Assembly: GCA_002633005.1 (NCBI GenBank)
Contig: NMRA01000570.1
Location: forward strand, 46,713 to 110,712
DNA from: Phoronis australis
Taxonomy: Eukaryota > Phoronida > Phoronidae
Reading direction: 5' to 3'
DNA length: 64,000 nt
The position numbers were made by a program, and so were the translations under genes. Below, one piece after another: positions 1 to 9,882 of this stretch; position 1 is the first letter of the stretch; every line of letters starts with the position of its first letter. A model generated the notes under the pieces. That model did not search any database. It worked only from the letters and a program-made list of their open reading frames with translations, and was not told the origin of the DNA.

Positions 1-308
1 AAATTTTTTGGGGGGCCCGTGCCCCCCCGCTCCCCCCCGCTTCCTTCTGCCCTGCATGTGTACTTTTGGTCTCATGGCGAACCAGGCCAGGTTTTTTGTG
101 TAGATAATGACTCCCAGTGTACATCTGGTCCCTAGGCGAATTGGTCTTCAAAATCTCTTCACCACGCTTTACAGTATGTTTTGGTTCCGTGAAAATGTTT
201 TCAGGGGATTTGTTTCCTGACGCATTTGACGTTTTTCAATTGTTGCTACATATAGTATCCCATCAGTCAACGTTATTCAGCTTAATAAAAATGATACTTA
301 AGTGTTAG

Positions 309-803
309 TTGTCGCTTATAATAACAGACTATGAGCTGAGTTCACCAGTTTTTTTAGTAACGAAGAAGAACATATGTGTATTTCCTGACGTAACAGTGCA
401 GGTCACCGTTCTTAAACAGCTTGAGGCTGCTGTTACGCGATCATCTGATATTCAAGTGTTGGGTTTTTATGTGGCCGTAGGTGCTCCTTATGCTCGTGGA
501 TATTTGGTAGTTGTTAAAACCCCTGTATGCACACGACACTGTTTCTTATACGACTTTTCGCATGCTGAAACTCGGTGTATGTACAAAGATGTTCCAACTG
601 AAATTTTGCTAGTGGCGTGGCTCATACCGCCCAGATGTGCACAAAATTTATATGGTTTTACGGAACTGATGAGCCGAGTTCATGTGACAAAATCGAGAAG
701 GGTTTTAAAACGTCTTAAGAAAAACTCCACCAGAGACACGTTAACTGCCACAAATTCGCCAGGATGCACTATTTTGCTACAAAACAAGGAATCCCCTCCG
801 TGA
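309..803 (+). CDS. Unrecognised open frame, possible exon or relic
   Basis: This is a stop-to-stop open frame of 164 residues that begins with TTG just after a TAG, so it has no credible own start. It could be an internal exon or the remnant of a longer gene. The predicted protein is mixed in composition, has six cysteines and a basic stretch near its end (KSRRVLKRLKK), and has no signal peptide or membrane segment. I do not recognise a family. Its length is unusual for this AT-rich spacer, which is the only argument that it is real. The frame closes 45 bases before the 'n' at 848, so an assembly join may have cut it. It could also be a piece of a mobile element or of an endogenised sequence. 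Confidence 0.3.
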   Translation: MSLIITDYELSSPVFLVTKKNICVFPDVTVQVTVLKQLEAAVTRSSDIQVLGFYVAVGAPYARGYLVVVKTPVCTRHCFLYDFSHAETRCMYKDVPTEILLVAWLIPPRCAQNLYGFTELMSRVHVTKSRRVLKRLKKNSTRDTLTATNSPGCTILLQNKESPP

Positions 804-847
804 CCTCCCCCGCTCGGCGATACGCGACTCGGGTTCGCGAATCCTAC

Positions 848-848
848 N
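848..848. other. Single ambiguous base (assembly mark)
   Basis: This is one of five isolated n bases in the window. Two others fall exactly at the junction between duplicated sequences, so this one may also be a contig join and not a miscalled base. I see no duplicated flank here. Confidence 0.6.
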
Positions 849-872
849 CGCCACTGTTGACACGATCTTTGT

Positions 873-1412
873 TGAAGGCACGACTGCATGCACTTTATGT
901 CAGACAAACACATCTTGATACATACTCGTTCGTAATCTCTATACAATCACTTCCGGCGTACAGTCGTGAAGCAAACCGCCAACATCATGGACAGAAAATA
1001 AACAGGAGATAAACGATAGACAGTTAATACCACTATTGAAGTCTCTATTTATCAGTCATGAAAGAAACTGTGCTGAATGAGCTACTCGCATTTGTTTACC
1101 GCCCGTTGGCTCTGTTGCGTTAGGCTCGTTGGCTTCCTAACGTGATCTGCTGCAGTAACACTCTCTGCTTGTATGCCCATCTACCTGCTGCCATGTGACT
1201 ACTTCGCTAATACTACCTTCATTTTACCTATTGTCCTTGGATGAGGCATGTGGTCTAGAAATATTAGCAAATGGATTTTTTGTCCGTTAAAAATGTGTGA
1301 ATTGGCGATTTGCTTCACAACTGCACTCCGGAAGATATTCGATTGTATACATGTAGAGAGTACGAGCGAGTATGTATCAAGGTGTCTAACAAAAGGTACA
1401 GTCGTGCCTTCA
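873..1412. repeat. Imperfect fold-back element, arms about 130 bp
   Basis: The stretch 873-1005 matches the reverse complement of about 1285-1412. Both arms share, in order, GAAGGCACGACTG, CTTGATACATACTCG, TACAATC, a TTCCGG-like stretch and GTGAAGCAAA.CGCCAA, with small gaps. The spacer is about 280 bp. This is the layout of a terminal-inverted-repeat or fold-back element. No transposase is visible between the arms. Confidence 0.6.
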
Positions 1413-1439
1413 CCCAAAATTAATATTAGACAAGTTGAG

Positions 1440-1588
1440 ACCAGGATAGAGTTCAATAACGCTAGGATCTTGCTAGAAAAGCAAGACCTCGCGAGATTGC
1501 GCGAGATATTACCGTGCATTTTCAATGAGAGCACGTGATTTTGGCTAGATTTTCTTGCCGCGAGACAGCTATTGAGCGTAATCTACCC
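1440..1588 (+). mobile_element. MITE copy, same family as 56911-57055
   Basis: It starts with ATAGAGTTCAATAACGCTAG and shares AAAAGCAAGAC and the core GATTTTGGCTAGATTTT with the reverse complement of 56911-57055. The right end returns to an inverted form of the left end (GCGTAATCTACCC). It is about 150 bp and non-coding. A third, more diverged relative may lie near 52610-52700. Confidence 0.55.
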
Positions 1589-1599
1589 TATCTTATAAC

Positions 1600-2340
1600 G
1601 GAAGTGGTTTTGAATGAAAATTTGAATTTTGCGTCGCACAATGTAGACTTACTGCCTAGTGCATATTTACACATCCTGCGTTTTTTCAATAGAAAGCTTA
1701 GTATAAAATGACTCGGCCGTGGCAACTTCTTCAGCTCCGTTTTGAGCAACTGCGATTTGCCATCTGTTCCCAAACCAAGAAATTACTTCAATCTGAGAAA
1801 GGTAAACAAACAGATGCCAAGTTTGTAGCCATTATTTAAAAGTTAGGGTTTATGACGAAAAATAGCTGAAAGCAGATGCACTGTAAGTTTGTCTCACAAA
1901 TTTATTAACTCAGCAGACATGTCGAACTAGGAAAAAATGTTTAATTGTCACCTTCCTAATTATCACTCAAGTTTAATGAGATCGACGGTTTGGAACATAC
2001 TCATTCTACACAAAGTTCATCAATTTGCGTGTGGCGTTATCGTGTACGTTACTGCATATAGTATAATATAATAGTATACAGACAGTTTGTTTGATCCACA
2101 GTCAGTGTTAACTTTCGTTGAGCCTAGAAATACATGATCACAATTCATGAACAAGTGAATTCGTTCATGTTCATGTATAAGAAACACCTAGAAAGAACAA
2201 AAAGTAAGATGTAACGGTTTCGAAATCTCAGCGTAGCGAAAGAAAATCGGTTGCTTCCTCTGGTGGACAGTAATTAAGTTAATTAAGTTCCGGGATGTTA
2301 GTGCCAGAAATCGCCACATCCTACTATTACCTGTATTTTT
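1600..2340. other. Non-coding spacer, nothing recognised
   Basis: AT-rich intergenic sequence. I see no exon with a credible frame, no RNA gene and no terminal inverted repeats. Confidence 0.5.
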
Positions 2341-2341
2341 C

Positions 2342-2543
2342 ATGAAATTATCATCTATTACCAAGTCTTTTTATGAAATTATCATCTATTACCAAGTCTT
2401 TTTATGAAATTATCATCTATTACCTAGTCTTCTTCATGAAATTATCATCTATTACCTAGTCTTTTTATGAAATTATCATCTATTACCTAGCCTTCTTCAT
2501 GAAATTATCACCTATTACCCAGTCTTCTTCATGAAATTATCAT
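2342..2543 (+). repeat. 31/32-bp minisatellite, six units plus a partial
   Basis: The unit begins ATGAAATTATCATCTATTAC and ends in AGTCTTTTT or AGTCTTCTTC. There are six full units of 31, 31, 32, 31, 32 and 32 bp, then a 13-bp partial at 2531-2543. The two length classes alternate with the TTTTT/TTCTTC endings, which suggests that higher-order pairs amplified. Confidence 0.9.
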
Positions 2544-2545
2544 AA

Positions 2546-4300
2546 TTGTTACATATTTTTCAAAAAAGTGTTACTTATTATTCGACGTTTAAGGGAATTT
2601 GACAGACAAGGAGAGTGATTACCCGTAAGTATTTAAAGCTCAAAATTACCAAAAATCAAGAAGTGTGTAATGCATGCACAAGGACAATAAGTTGTGCAAA
2701 TTTTGTGTATATTTGTACAAATACATTTGACATTTTTAAATATATTACAATGATTCAAAATTCATGAAAACTCTTTCTTTGATAAAAATTTGGTGCTTGA
2801 TATTGACCGCTAATTTGAATAGTCGCTTCACATCATATGTGAAGTGGCCTCGTATCGGAAAAAGTGTATTTGCTTTTTAAATCATGTTCCAATTATTGGT
2901 GAATAGTTTACATGGTATATATTATGCATATCATCGAGATTTATAATCCTGGTACTTATTCACCTAGTTAGCATGCACGTTAATTTTTCAACATTTGTAA
3001 AGCGTATATTGCCCAAATGTAAGTAATTTTTGAAGAATATGACAATACTAATATTGTTCATAATTTGGACCCAGTTTGACGGCATTGTCTATTCTTATTT
3101 CCGGGTCCTAATTGCGTCAACTTCTGCCATGATACGTCATCACTTAAAATACGAATCTTTGTTCAAAATACGTACAAAGTAATGACGTCAATGCCTTGAT
3201 ATTGGGATTAAATATTAACACAAAAGAAAATCCCCCTCATCACGCAAAGGTGGCCAGGAGTGGAGATGACGAAAATAATGTTGAAATTATCAACGTGCCT
3301 CATCATAACAACAAGATCTAAGGCTTCCTGAAAATTGCGATTACCTCGTTTGTCATCAAATGGTGGTTTTGCACTTCATTAAGTATGGTTGCTTGTAAAA
3401 TAATTTTTTCTTTGCTCATTGCATGTCCATTAACTAGGGATAGCTGGTGATTTTGACTGGCCAACTAAATGGCGTGACAATGTACTGTAAGTAAGTATTT
3501 TGTTTCTTATTTTCAATGTCTATTTAGAAAATGTCCATGACAGTAATACGTAAACTTATAAGTTTAGTTTTGGGGGAATAGCATACCAATAAGTTTTATA
3601 AAATGGTATTGGTTGACAGTACCCTCTACAATTTCACAACAGCATCAGCAGCTTCTTGTCAGTTCGTGGTGACACTAAAAGCAACTGTCGGACTAAACAT
3701 ATCAATTTTGGTGAATAAAATTTTCATTTTCCCTAAATGTTGATTTAATAAAACGTGATTTAGCGTGGTCTTGCTTTTCTCGCAAGAAACTGGGTCTGCA
3801 GAACACTACCCAGGTCTGTACCTAATTGAGGTGCTCGATAAACGAGATTTTGGGATGATTGTAAAGTTAAGTGGAGTATATTCGAAATCATTAACTTCGA
3901 CCAGAGCTTTAAAACAATAAAGTACCTTATGTTTTTGGAGTTTTATCAGAAATCGCATATTTCCAACGTTGTCTTTTCCCATTACCATTTGAATACGCTT
4001 AAAATACTTTGCCACTTTTTAACTTGGCTTAAAAGTTTAAACGCGTAGAATCTGGTTAAGTACTAAGACGTCGGAGTACTTGTGCCGGCGAAGTTTGAGG
4101 ATTTGATTCCGCGCTATTGGCATATTTGTGTAAAATTACTTTTCTCCCCGAGAATGTTCTTTAAGCCTATGTTTTCTGTCAAGAACAAATTTTAAATTGG
4201 GTCACTTACCATCATAAAATAGTTCTCAAATTGTTCTTCGCTCAGTTTAAATAAGTGACTTCTGGGGTCCGAAAGATTTGAAACTATTTCCTTACAATTT
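2546..4300. other. Non-coding spacer, nothing recognised
   Basis: AT-rich intergenic DNA. The short open frames, for example on the minus strand at 3806-4015, have no splice signals or recognisable motifs. Confidence 0.5.
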
Positions 4301-4306
4301 CCTCAG

Positions 4307-4430
4307 GCCAAGCTCATACAAGTTCAAGTCACGCCGTCAAATTATAAGAACCTTCACTAAAGAAATAACGAACTGCCCTTTTTACCAAGTCCAGAAATCA
4401 CACCAAGGCTTTGAGGACAATTTCATAAAG
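4307..4430 (+). CDS. Possible orphan exon
   Basis: A 124-bp open segment is bordered by a strong-looking acceptor (pyrimidine-rich TTTCCTCAG) and a consensus donor (AAAG followed by GTAAGT). The frame that is open across it gives a basic peptide ending in GFEDNFIK. I recognise no family, and I found no partner exon on this strand. The only evidence is the splice-site quality, so it may be chance or part of an undetected small gene. Confidence 0.25.
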
Positions 4431-5900
4431 GTAAGTGGCTTAAATCAAAACTTGTTTTTTGAGAGAAGAAAGTGGTTAATTGCGTTTTAATCTTTTTTCC
4501 ATGAACGCGCATCATGGCATATTTGTCCATCAAGGACGCAAGAGCTTTCATGTAATTACCCCTTCATTGAAGCTCATTAAGTAACCAGTATCGACCATGC
4601 AATGTGCATCGCCGTCGGTGGGTTGTGTTTGTGGTGAATAAATTTGTAAAAGCCAATGTCACGGCTTTGGAAGCGTTGAAGAAACGCCCTCATTTATAAA
4701 TGTTTTGAGGTCGTCGATAGCACTAGCCGCATTCTTATTCTATTTTGTGATCTTACTGTTCGTTTCTTACCACATGTTTCTCTGCTCTTGGCGTTCATCG
4801 TTCTTTCAACATCTCGCAAGGTCTCTCCTTTTCTAAGCATTGCCACTATTTTTACAAGGTGGTGGATTCGTGACCAGCAATAAACTTTGAGATAGAAACA
4901 CTTTCCTAAAATTAGGCAACTCTTGGCGGTGAACAAGCACTACCGTAAATTTCTGAAGACCACAGTTCGACCATATGAGCCTTTGTATAGAAAATATATC
5001 CAAACAGACCTAAGGGCCTACTCTTAGAATTACAATTAACTTTCCTGTGGTTTGCAGGGTTTCTGAAATTGAAAAGTGTCGGACAAAAACAAGGCTTTAT
5101 GTAGGAGCCCCCGTTTCCAAAGTTGTGCTCGAGTTCACTCGCCTTGTTCAAAAATATCTGTTAGACCTGCCTCTACGTATTGTTACGGAGATGATTTTAT
5201 TTTAAAATTATCTAGTTGGGTCCATCACGCAGAACACTTTCAAGCCTTGAGTGTCGAAATCCAAAAGATGCCTGCATTATAAGTGCATCATCTAAATGAA
5301 ATCCTTATTAATCAAATCCAAAAACTGCGTTCTAGAAGCATTATTTTCCAAAAAATACCTTTATTGTACACACCGTTATGTAACACGTCAAGTTTTCGAA
5401 GAAACTGTGCGAAAAACGTTTTGAACTTTGCCACATGCGTCTTTAGTTAGCTTCATGCAGGCAGTGTCTCTGGTGTAAGATCAAGTCAAACAAACTAAAA
5501 TTAGACGTTTTATGTTTCTGTCTGTTCCTTGTCTATTCACTTTAAGTTAAAGCTACAACTTTAACCCTTTTCACAAAATACTTCACGTGAAATCACGAAA
5601 TATGTCAACTAAGCCTATTTCCAACTTGGACTACACCATTCCTTGTCAGTATCAACATTGAGGTGGTATAGAGGCATACCTCTAATTGATCAGAGGCGGT
5701 GAGCTTGTGTAAAGGCTGTCAGCCTGTGTTGTGGCTTTTTGAAACATTTTTATTATCAAATGCATCGGGCGTTCTTCTTTGTGACAACAGAAACAAAGGC
5801 AGATTTAAGGTGGGACCAGTAGGACCTGCGGACAAGCCTAAAAATATATACCAACACTGTCGTCAGGCCGTTTTTATGAAATAATTGCTGGCGGTCTGCT
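4431..5900. other. Non-coding spacer, nothing recognised
   Basis: Intergenic. Short overlapping frames occur on both strands but none has splice-site support or motifs. Confidence 0.45.
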
Positions 5901-5902
5901 AC

Positions 5903-6108
5903 ACGTTGTACCAGACTTGCGCAGGCCGCTCGGGTGGTCCCATTGTACCGATAACCTGGAACCATTTTATGCTTTATTAATAAATATATAAAACCGAGCT
6001 GAGGAGCTAGAGACCTGACTCAAGGGTCTACCAGTGTGCCACAGTGGAATTCGAACCCACGACCTTGAGCAAAGAAGCGGACAATTATGCTGCATCACCT
6101 CCTCTTCG
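5903..6108 (-). mobile_element. tRNA-derived SINE
   Basis: Read on the minus strand, the head near 6108-6040 looks like a tRNA with a B-box (GGGTTCGAATTCC). It is followed by a body containing CTCCTCAGCTCGG and a tail region with CCTGCGCAAGTCTGGTACAAC. A second copy at 32937-33148 matches along its whole length. The tRNA-like part is too degraded to be a working tRNA. Confidence 0.75.
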
Positions 6109-6109
6109 G

Positions 6110-6800
6110 GCCGTTTTTAGGGCTACACAGACATTTTTTCTTCAAAAATGAGATTGGACAGCCGTTACCAGGGAGACACTAATTCCCATCATGGCAACGG
6201 CATTTTTTGATTTTAATGTTCTTGTAGCAGCAAGTGACCAAATATCCATCAAGTGTTTTCGGACAACATGTACACAAGACGTCATAATCCATTGTGGAAA
6301 GATAACTCAATCGCGGGATATGTCTTGTTAAATGTGTCCCTTGGTTTGGCACGAGTCGAAATAGTACCCTGTTTGAGCTATTCTAGGAATAAAAATCAAC
6401 TCATGAAATTTGCTTGGTGCTTTATTTTTTGCAAACGATTATTTTGCAGTGTCCCAATATAACATTTGTGAGCATCTCATGTCATTTATCACCATGTTTA
6501 ATATTGTTTTCATACTAAGAAATTAGTGTATTCTAGTGACAGGTAGAAAGCAAAGATTATTACCACACCAGTCAAATTTTCCCGTCACCATGTGGAGAAA
6601 ATGATGGATTTTCTGTAGTTCATCTTTCTAGGTAGGCCTATACGTAAGAGGAACCGTAAGAAGATACATGTTGTTGACACCCTGTAACTATGAAACTTAT
6701 TTTGTGCATTCAAATTGAAGTTTTAAGTAAGTAGGCCACCGTACAATGTTCAGTTTGAGTAATAATCGCCCACACCGATGTCAGTGAATCAGATGGAATG
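6110..6800. other. 3' flank of the protease gene
   Basis: Non-coding sequence downstream of the protease stop codon. The 3' UTR should lie here on the minus strand. I could not place a polyadenylation signal with confidence. Confidence 0.4.
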
Positions 6801-6801
6801 C

Positions 6802-6969
6802 TTAGAAACCGTCGTTGAACTTGCCGTTGATCCAATCGAGGAACCGTTGCACACGTGCGTACACGCCATAGTGTTGCACGTCTGCGCAGCCGCGCCCCCA
6901 GGATACAATTCCTATCTGTTTCCAGCGTCCGTCATCAGATTTCACTATCAGAGGTCCTCCAGAATCGCC
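6802..6969 (-). CDS. Protease last exon: catalytic serine and C-terminus
   Basis: It starts at an acceptor (CATCCAG) in phase 0 and encodes GDSGGP with the catalytic serine (chymotrypsin 195). SWGRGCA follows, with Trp215 and Gly216 of the S1 wall. HYGVYARV follows, with Gly226, then the C-terminal helix, ending FNDGF and TAA. With the Asp189 of the preceding exon, these residues predict cleavage after Arg/Lys. The domain is complete at its C-terminus and has no membrane anchor, so the protein should be secreted. Confidence 0.93.
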   Translation of the reverse strand, partial: GDSGGPLIVKSDDGRWKQIGIVSWGRGCADVQHYGVYARVQRFLDWINGKFNDGF

Positions 6970-7147
6970 CTGGATGGGATATAGAAACGAGTATAAAAGT
7001 CAGTGCAATGACAGTCACACGCGAACACTAACAGTCAATAAGGGTTATACTTACCAATTGTTATCTTTTTCAAATTGACGAAAAGTTAAAGAATTTCGTA
7101 AAGGAATGCCGCAAAATAAATCAATTTCAATGGTGAGAAATTACACA

Positions 7148-7310
7148 GCACAAGCCTTGGGCGGCGCAGCACTGAAAAAAGTGGGGGAGCTAAAGCCCCC
7201 TCAGCCCCCTTGTGGTGCATCGCCTATAGACTATGTGCGGCGTAGCACTGAAAAAAGTGGGTTCGGAGCTATAGCCCTCCAGCCGCCCATGCAAGCACAG
7301 CCATTTGTGT
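7148..7310. repeat. GC-rich dispersed repeat, two tandem units
   Basis: Two units carry GCAGCACTGAAAAAAGTGGG followed by a GAGCTA.AGCCC stretch and GCCCCC runs. The same family is at 17345-17520 and, at the breakpoint of the large duplication, 22895-22985. It lies in the last intron of the protease gene and has no coding potential that I can defend. Confidence 0.7.
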
Positions 7311-7507
7311 TAGCAAATCCAGTTCAGCTTTCGGAAAGGGTAGTGTCTAGCGGTTATAGCGATATCAGGCAAGTGTTCGTAAAATGTGACCACGGATAAA
7401 CGCATTATCTGAATAGTTTGCACTCGCGAGTAACTTGAGCTACAGAACGGGCCGGAGACATCCAAATAAAGCGAAGGGACTCAACGTCACTGGTTTCGTA
7501 TTATACA

Positions 7508-7661
7508 CCGTGGCTGCACTTGGTTGACATCGCTGTTTCCACCGGTTTAAAGCGGCTAAGACATCTGATTGGTCGTGTCAAACGGAAGTCGTCGTCATTG
7601 AGGACCAATCAGATGTCAAAGTTGGTTGACCCAGCGGAACCAGGGTAGTCAGTCAAGTATA
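7508..7661. mobile_element. MITE with about 60-bp inverted repeats
   Basis: The left arm (7508-7574) and the reverse complement of 7602-7661 share CTTG.CTGAC-like sequence and the exact core GACATCTGATTGGTC. A related element is at 30905-31060. The right end stops only about 15 bp from the splice donor of the neighbouring protease exon at 7676. Confidence 0.65.
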
Positions 7662-7675
7662 TCCATTGCCTTTAC

Positions 7676-7885
7676 CTGACACGAATCCTTTCCTCCGTCT
7701 TTGAATCCTGCACACAGCATGTTGTCAGTTATGTTCTGTGGCTCGTACGAGCTTCGGCACTCTTCGTTGGTAACGACAGGTACCGCAACTTGCTGTAGCC
7801 GGGTACTGTCAGCCGTGCCTATACGGACAGTTTGAGTACAGTTGATGTACATGGGGTCATCGTGGACGCCATGCAACTGATTATT
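7676..7885 (-). CDS. Protease exon: S1-pocket aspartate
   Basis: 210 bp that read in phase 0 from AATAATCAG to CAG, with donor GTAAAG. The protein includes VTNEECR, an NIT glycosylation sequon, DNMLCAGF and KDSCQ. The Asp in DSC is residue 189 at the base of the S1 pocket, giving trypsin-like specificity. The loop after the Asp102 exon is long compared with trypsin. The preceding exon ends in phase 1 while this one needs phase 0, so a small exon is missing or hidden (see 7955-7962). Confidence 0.9.
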
Positions 7886-7954
7886 CTGATAACAAATAAC
7901 AGGGAGAAAGCAAAAATATTTAATGAAATATTCGTGAGGAAAAACATTGTTTAC

Positions 7955-7962
7955 CTTCCGTT
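7955..7962 (-). CDS. Candidate 8-bp microexon repairing the phase
   Basis: On the minus strand the sequence reads ATCAG, then AACGGAAG, then GTAAAC. Eight bases is exactly what is needed to join the phase-1 donor at 8391 to the phase-0 acceptor at 7885, giving E-R-K between GWGNT-E and NNQLHG. The upstream pyrimidine tract is weak. Longer exons ending at the same donor run into TAA. This is a prediction from phase arithmetic alone. Confidence 0.3.
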
Positions 7963-8390
7963 CTGATTAATTTTTCACTGATGATGCTGATATTCATGTG
8001 CAGTGAATAAAAGAAGTTCTTCTCTAGTGTCTAGCACTGACTGCTTTTTCGGCCGCAAACGAATTCAGGTAAAAATACTAAAACAGATGAGACTCCAGGG
8101 CTCTGGGTCTAAACTTTTGTACTCGTTACTCAGCTTGAAAATTGACCAATTACCTGACATGTAATAAACTTACAATATTTGTAGGTGTGCTATAGTAAGT
8201 TTACAGTCTGAGTCAGAGTCGAGCGTGAGGCATCAATCGCATGCAGTCCATGGTTAACACACTTGGAACCCTGCATGGAACATAATCTTTCGACAACTAT
8301 TGTCGCATTGTCCCCTGTGTCTTGACTAATTTTGACAAATAACCGATTAACACGGAGTTAACCGCACAACATCTAATCAAAGGTACTGAC

Positions 8391-8580
8391 CTTCAGTGTT
8401 TCCCCATCCACTGACAATGGCTGTCATTCCTTCTGGCACTTCAGTGGCTTCCGGTAGACAAATCAGACTGACAGCTGGAGACGGAACGACAGGTGTCGCT
8501 AGTTTCAAGAGCGCCACGTCGTTGTCCACAGTGACATCATTATAGTGCTCATGACAAATGATTTTCTCGACTGGCACTGA
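8391..8580 (-). CDS. Protease exon: catalytic aspartate
   Basis: 190 bp entering in phase 0 after a TTGCAG acceptor and leaving in phase 1 (GAA G, donor GTCAGT). It encodes DNDVALLKL, with the catalytic Asp102, then SLICLPEA. That cysteine is position 122, which in two-chain proteases pairs with a cysteine before the activation site (the GCGKP cysteine in the exon at 11197-11444). The exon closes with IVSGWGNTE, the usual trypsin sequence at this point. Confidence 0.93.
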
Positions 8581-8843
8581 CTGCAATTTCAATGAAATAT
8601 ATTCACGACAGCTTTTCTTCTTAAACACGTGGCCTATAGTTTAAAGAGTCCATTTTTGATGTCTAACATGGACACAGACAGACTGACAAAGAGACGTTAA
8701 AGGAGAATGCCACCCGATTTAATTAGTCTTTTTTACCGTCTTCTCGGTCGGTCTATATCCACATCGCGTCTTATACGGTCGACCTCACCTTGCCGAGAGG
8801 AAGTTGAGAAACGACGCAGCGACGTCAGTGGTTCGTCTGCAGA

Positions 8844-9178
8844 ATGAATGCCGCTATATTGCCGTGCATCTTTCCCGCTTGTCCGAACTATGAAGCTGTG
8901 AAGAAAGTGGTTATATCGTTTTTTCTACTTCCTCGAGAGCCCGAAATGCTTGGGAAGTGGCTCGCGGTAGTGAAGAATGAAAGGACAGTACGGCGCTGTT
9001 AATGAAGTATGAGGCCGTGAAACATCTCCGTGTCTGTGGCCGGCATTTCGTCGACAGTGATTTCTCTGACCTCGGCTTACCAAAGAACTATCCATACGTT
9101 CAGTTGCCTGTGAATGTTCACGGCGCCTCTCTAGGATTTCTTGATCAGTGTATTCCGGTTCGAACTGATAGCCTGTGA
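8844..9178 (+). pseudogene. Broken THAP zinc-finger of the transposase
   Basis: From ATG at 8844 the frame gives MNAAILPCIFPAC and then a tryptophan in GKWLAVVKN, before a stop at 9000-9002. A second frame from 9002 continues with RVCGRHFVDSDF and reaches a stop at 9178. Together they show the THAP C-x4-C, Trp and C-x2-H pattern split by a frameshift. THAP is a DNA-binding domain found in P-element and Kolobok transposases. The gene is dead here. Confidence 0.75.
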
Positions 9179-9764
9179 AATCTAACGATCCGATCCGTGA
9201 AGTCTTCGTCGGATGAGCTCTTTACTAAGTCGGGATTGGCGCCGGGCGATTTGCTATGTAGACGTTTATGATTCTGCGTTCTGTTTCAAAATGAATTATT
9301 CTCATCCTAACCAATGCTTATTTAAAACTGAAACAAAGTCTGTCTCATTAGAAGCAAGTTGTAATGCCTTTGCAGTATTCGTGAGTGCAAATGTTGAGAA
9401 GCCAGCAATGGCCTCTGCGTTGACCGGCTTTTGATGCCGGCAATAAAGGTAATTGACCGGGCGCCTAGGCTGTATGAGCGCATGCTAATTCAGTGTTTGC
9501 TGACAGAAAGCTGTTGTAAAACAATTACTCGATTTTATATACTGTGGTCACATGTTAGGGGAATCTTTATTTAGAAGTACAAATACATTATTCAAATCAT
9601 TGTTACTGTACAACCTTTGCCCCAACGGTCTGTGGAAGGGAAACCCGACAAGTAAGTAGATTTTCACATAAATAATTACATGCAGATTATTTCTTTGGCT
9701 CACTATTATAGTCTTTCGTGACTGGAGGTTTAGTTTCCAACTCAAGCTGGTTTATGTTCGTGCC

Positions 9765-9882
9765 CGTCCCGGCGGCCACGACGGGCTTGATTGGGTTGCG
9801 AGCCGGCCACTGGCCGGTATAACGAGTCAGTCCGGCCGCGACAAGCCTGATCGGGTTCCGAGCCACTGGCCGGGATAACAAG
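9765..9882. repeat. GC-rich tandem pair inside the transposon
   Basis: Two imperfect copies of roughly 58 bp share GGCCGCGACAAGCCTGAT-like and GAGCC..CCACTGGCCGG sequence. Composition is much richer in GC than the flanks, which suggests amplification within the element or a nested insertion. Confidence 0.5.

Noticed and set aside
2342-2543. Regularly repeated array that might recall CRISPR
   Set aside because: The units are head-to-tail without unique spacers and the DNA is eukaryotic. It is a minisatellite.
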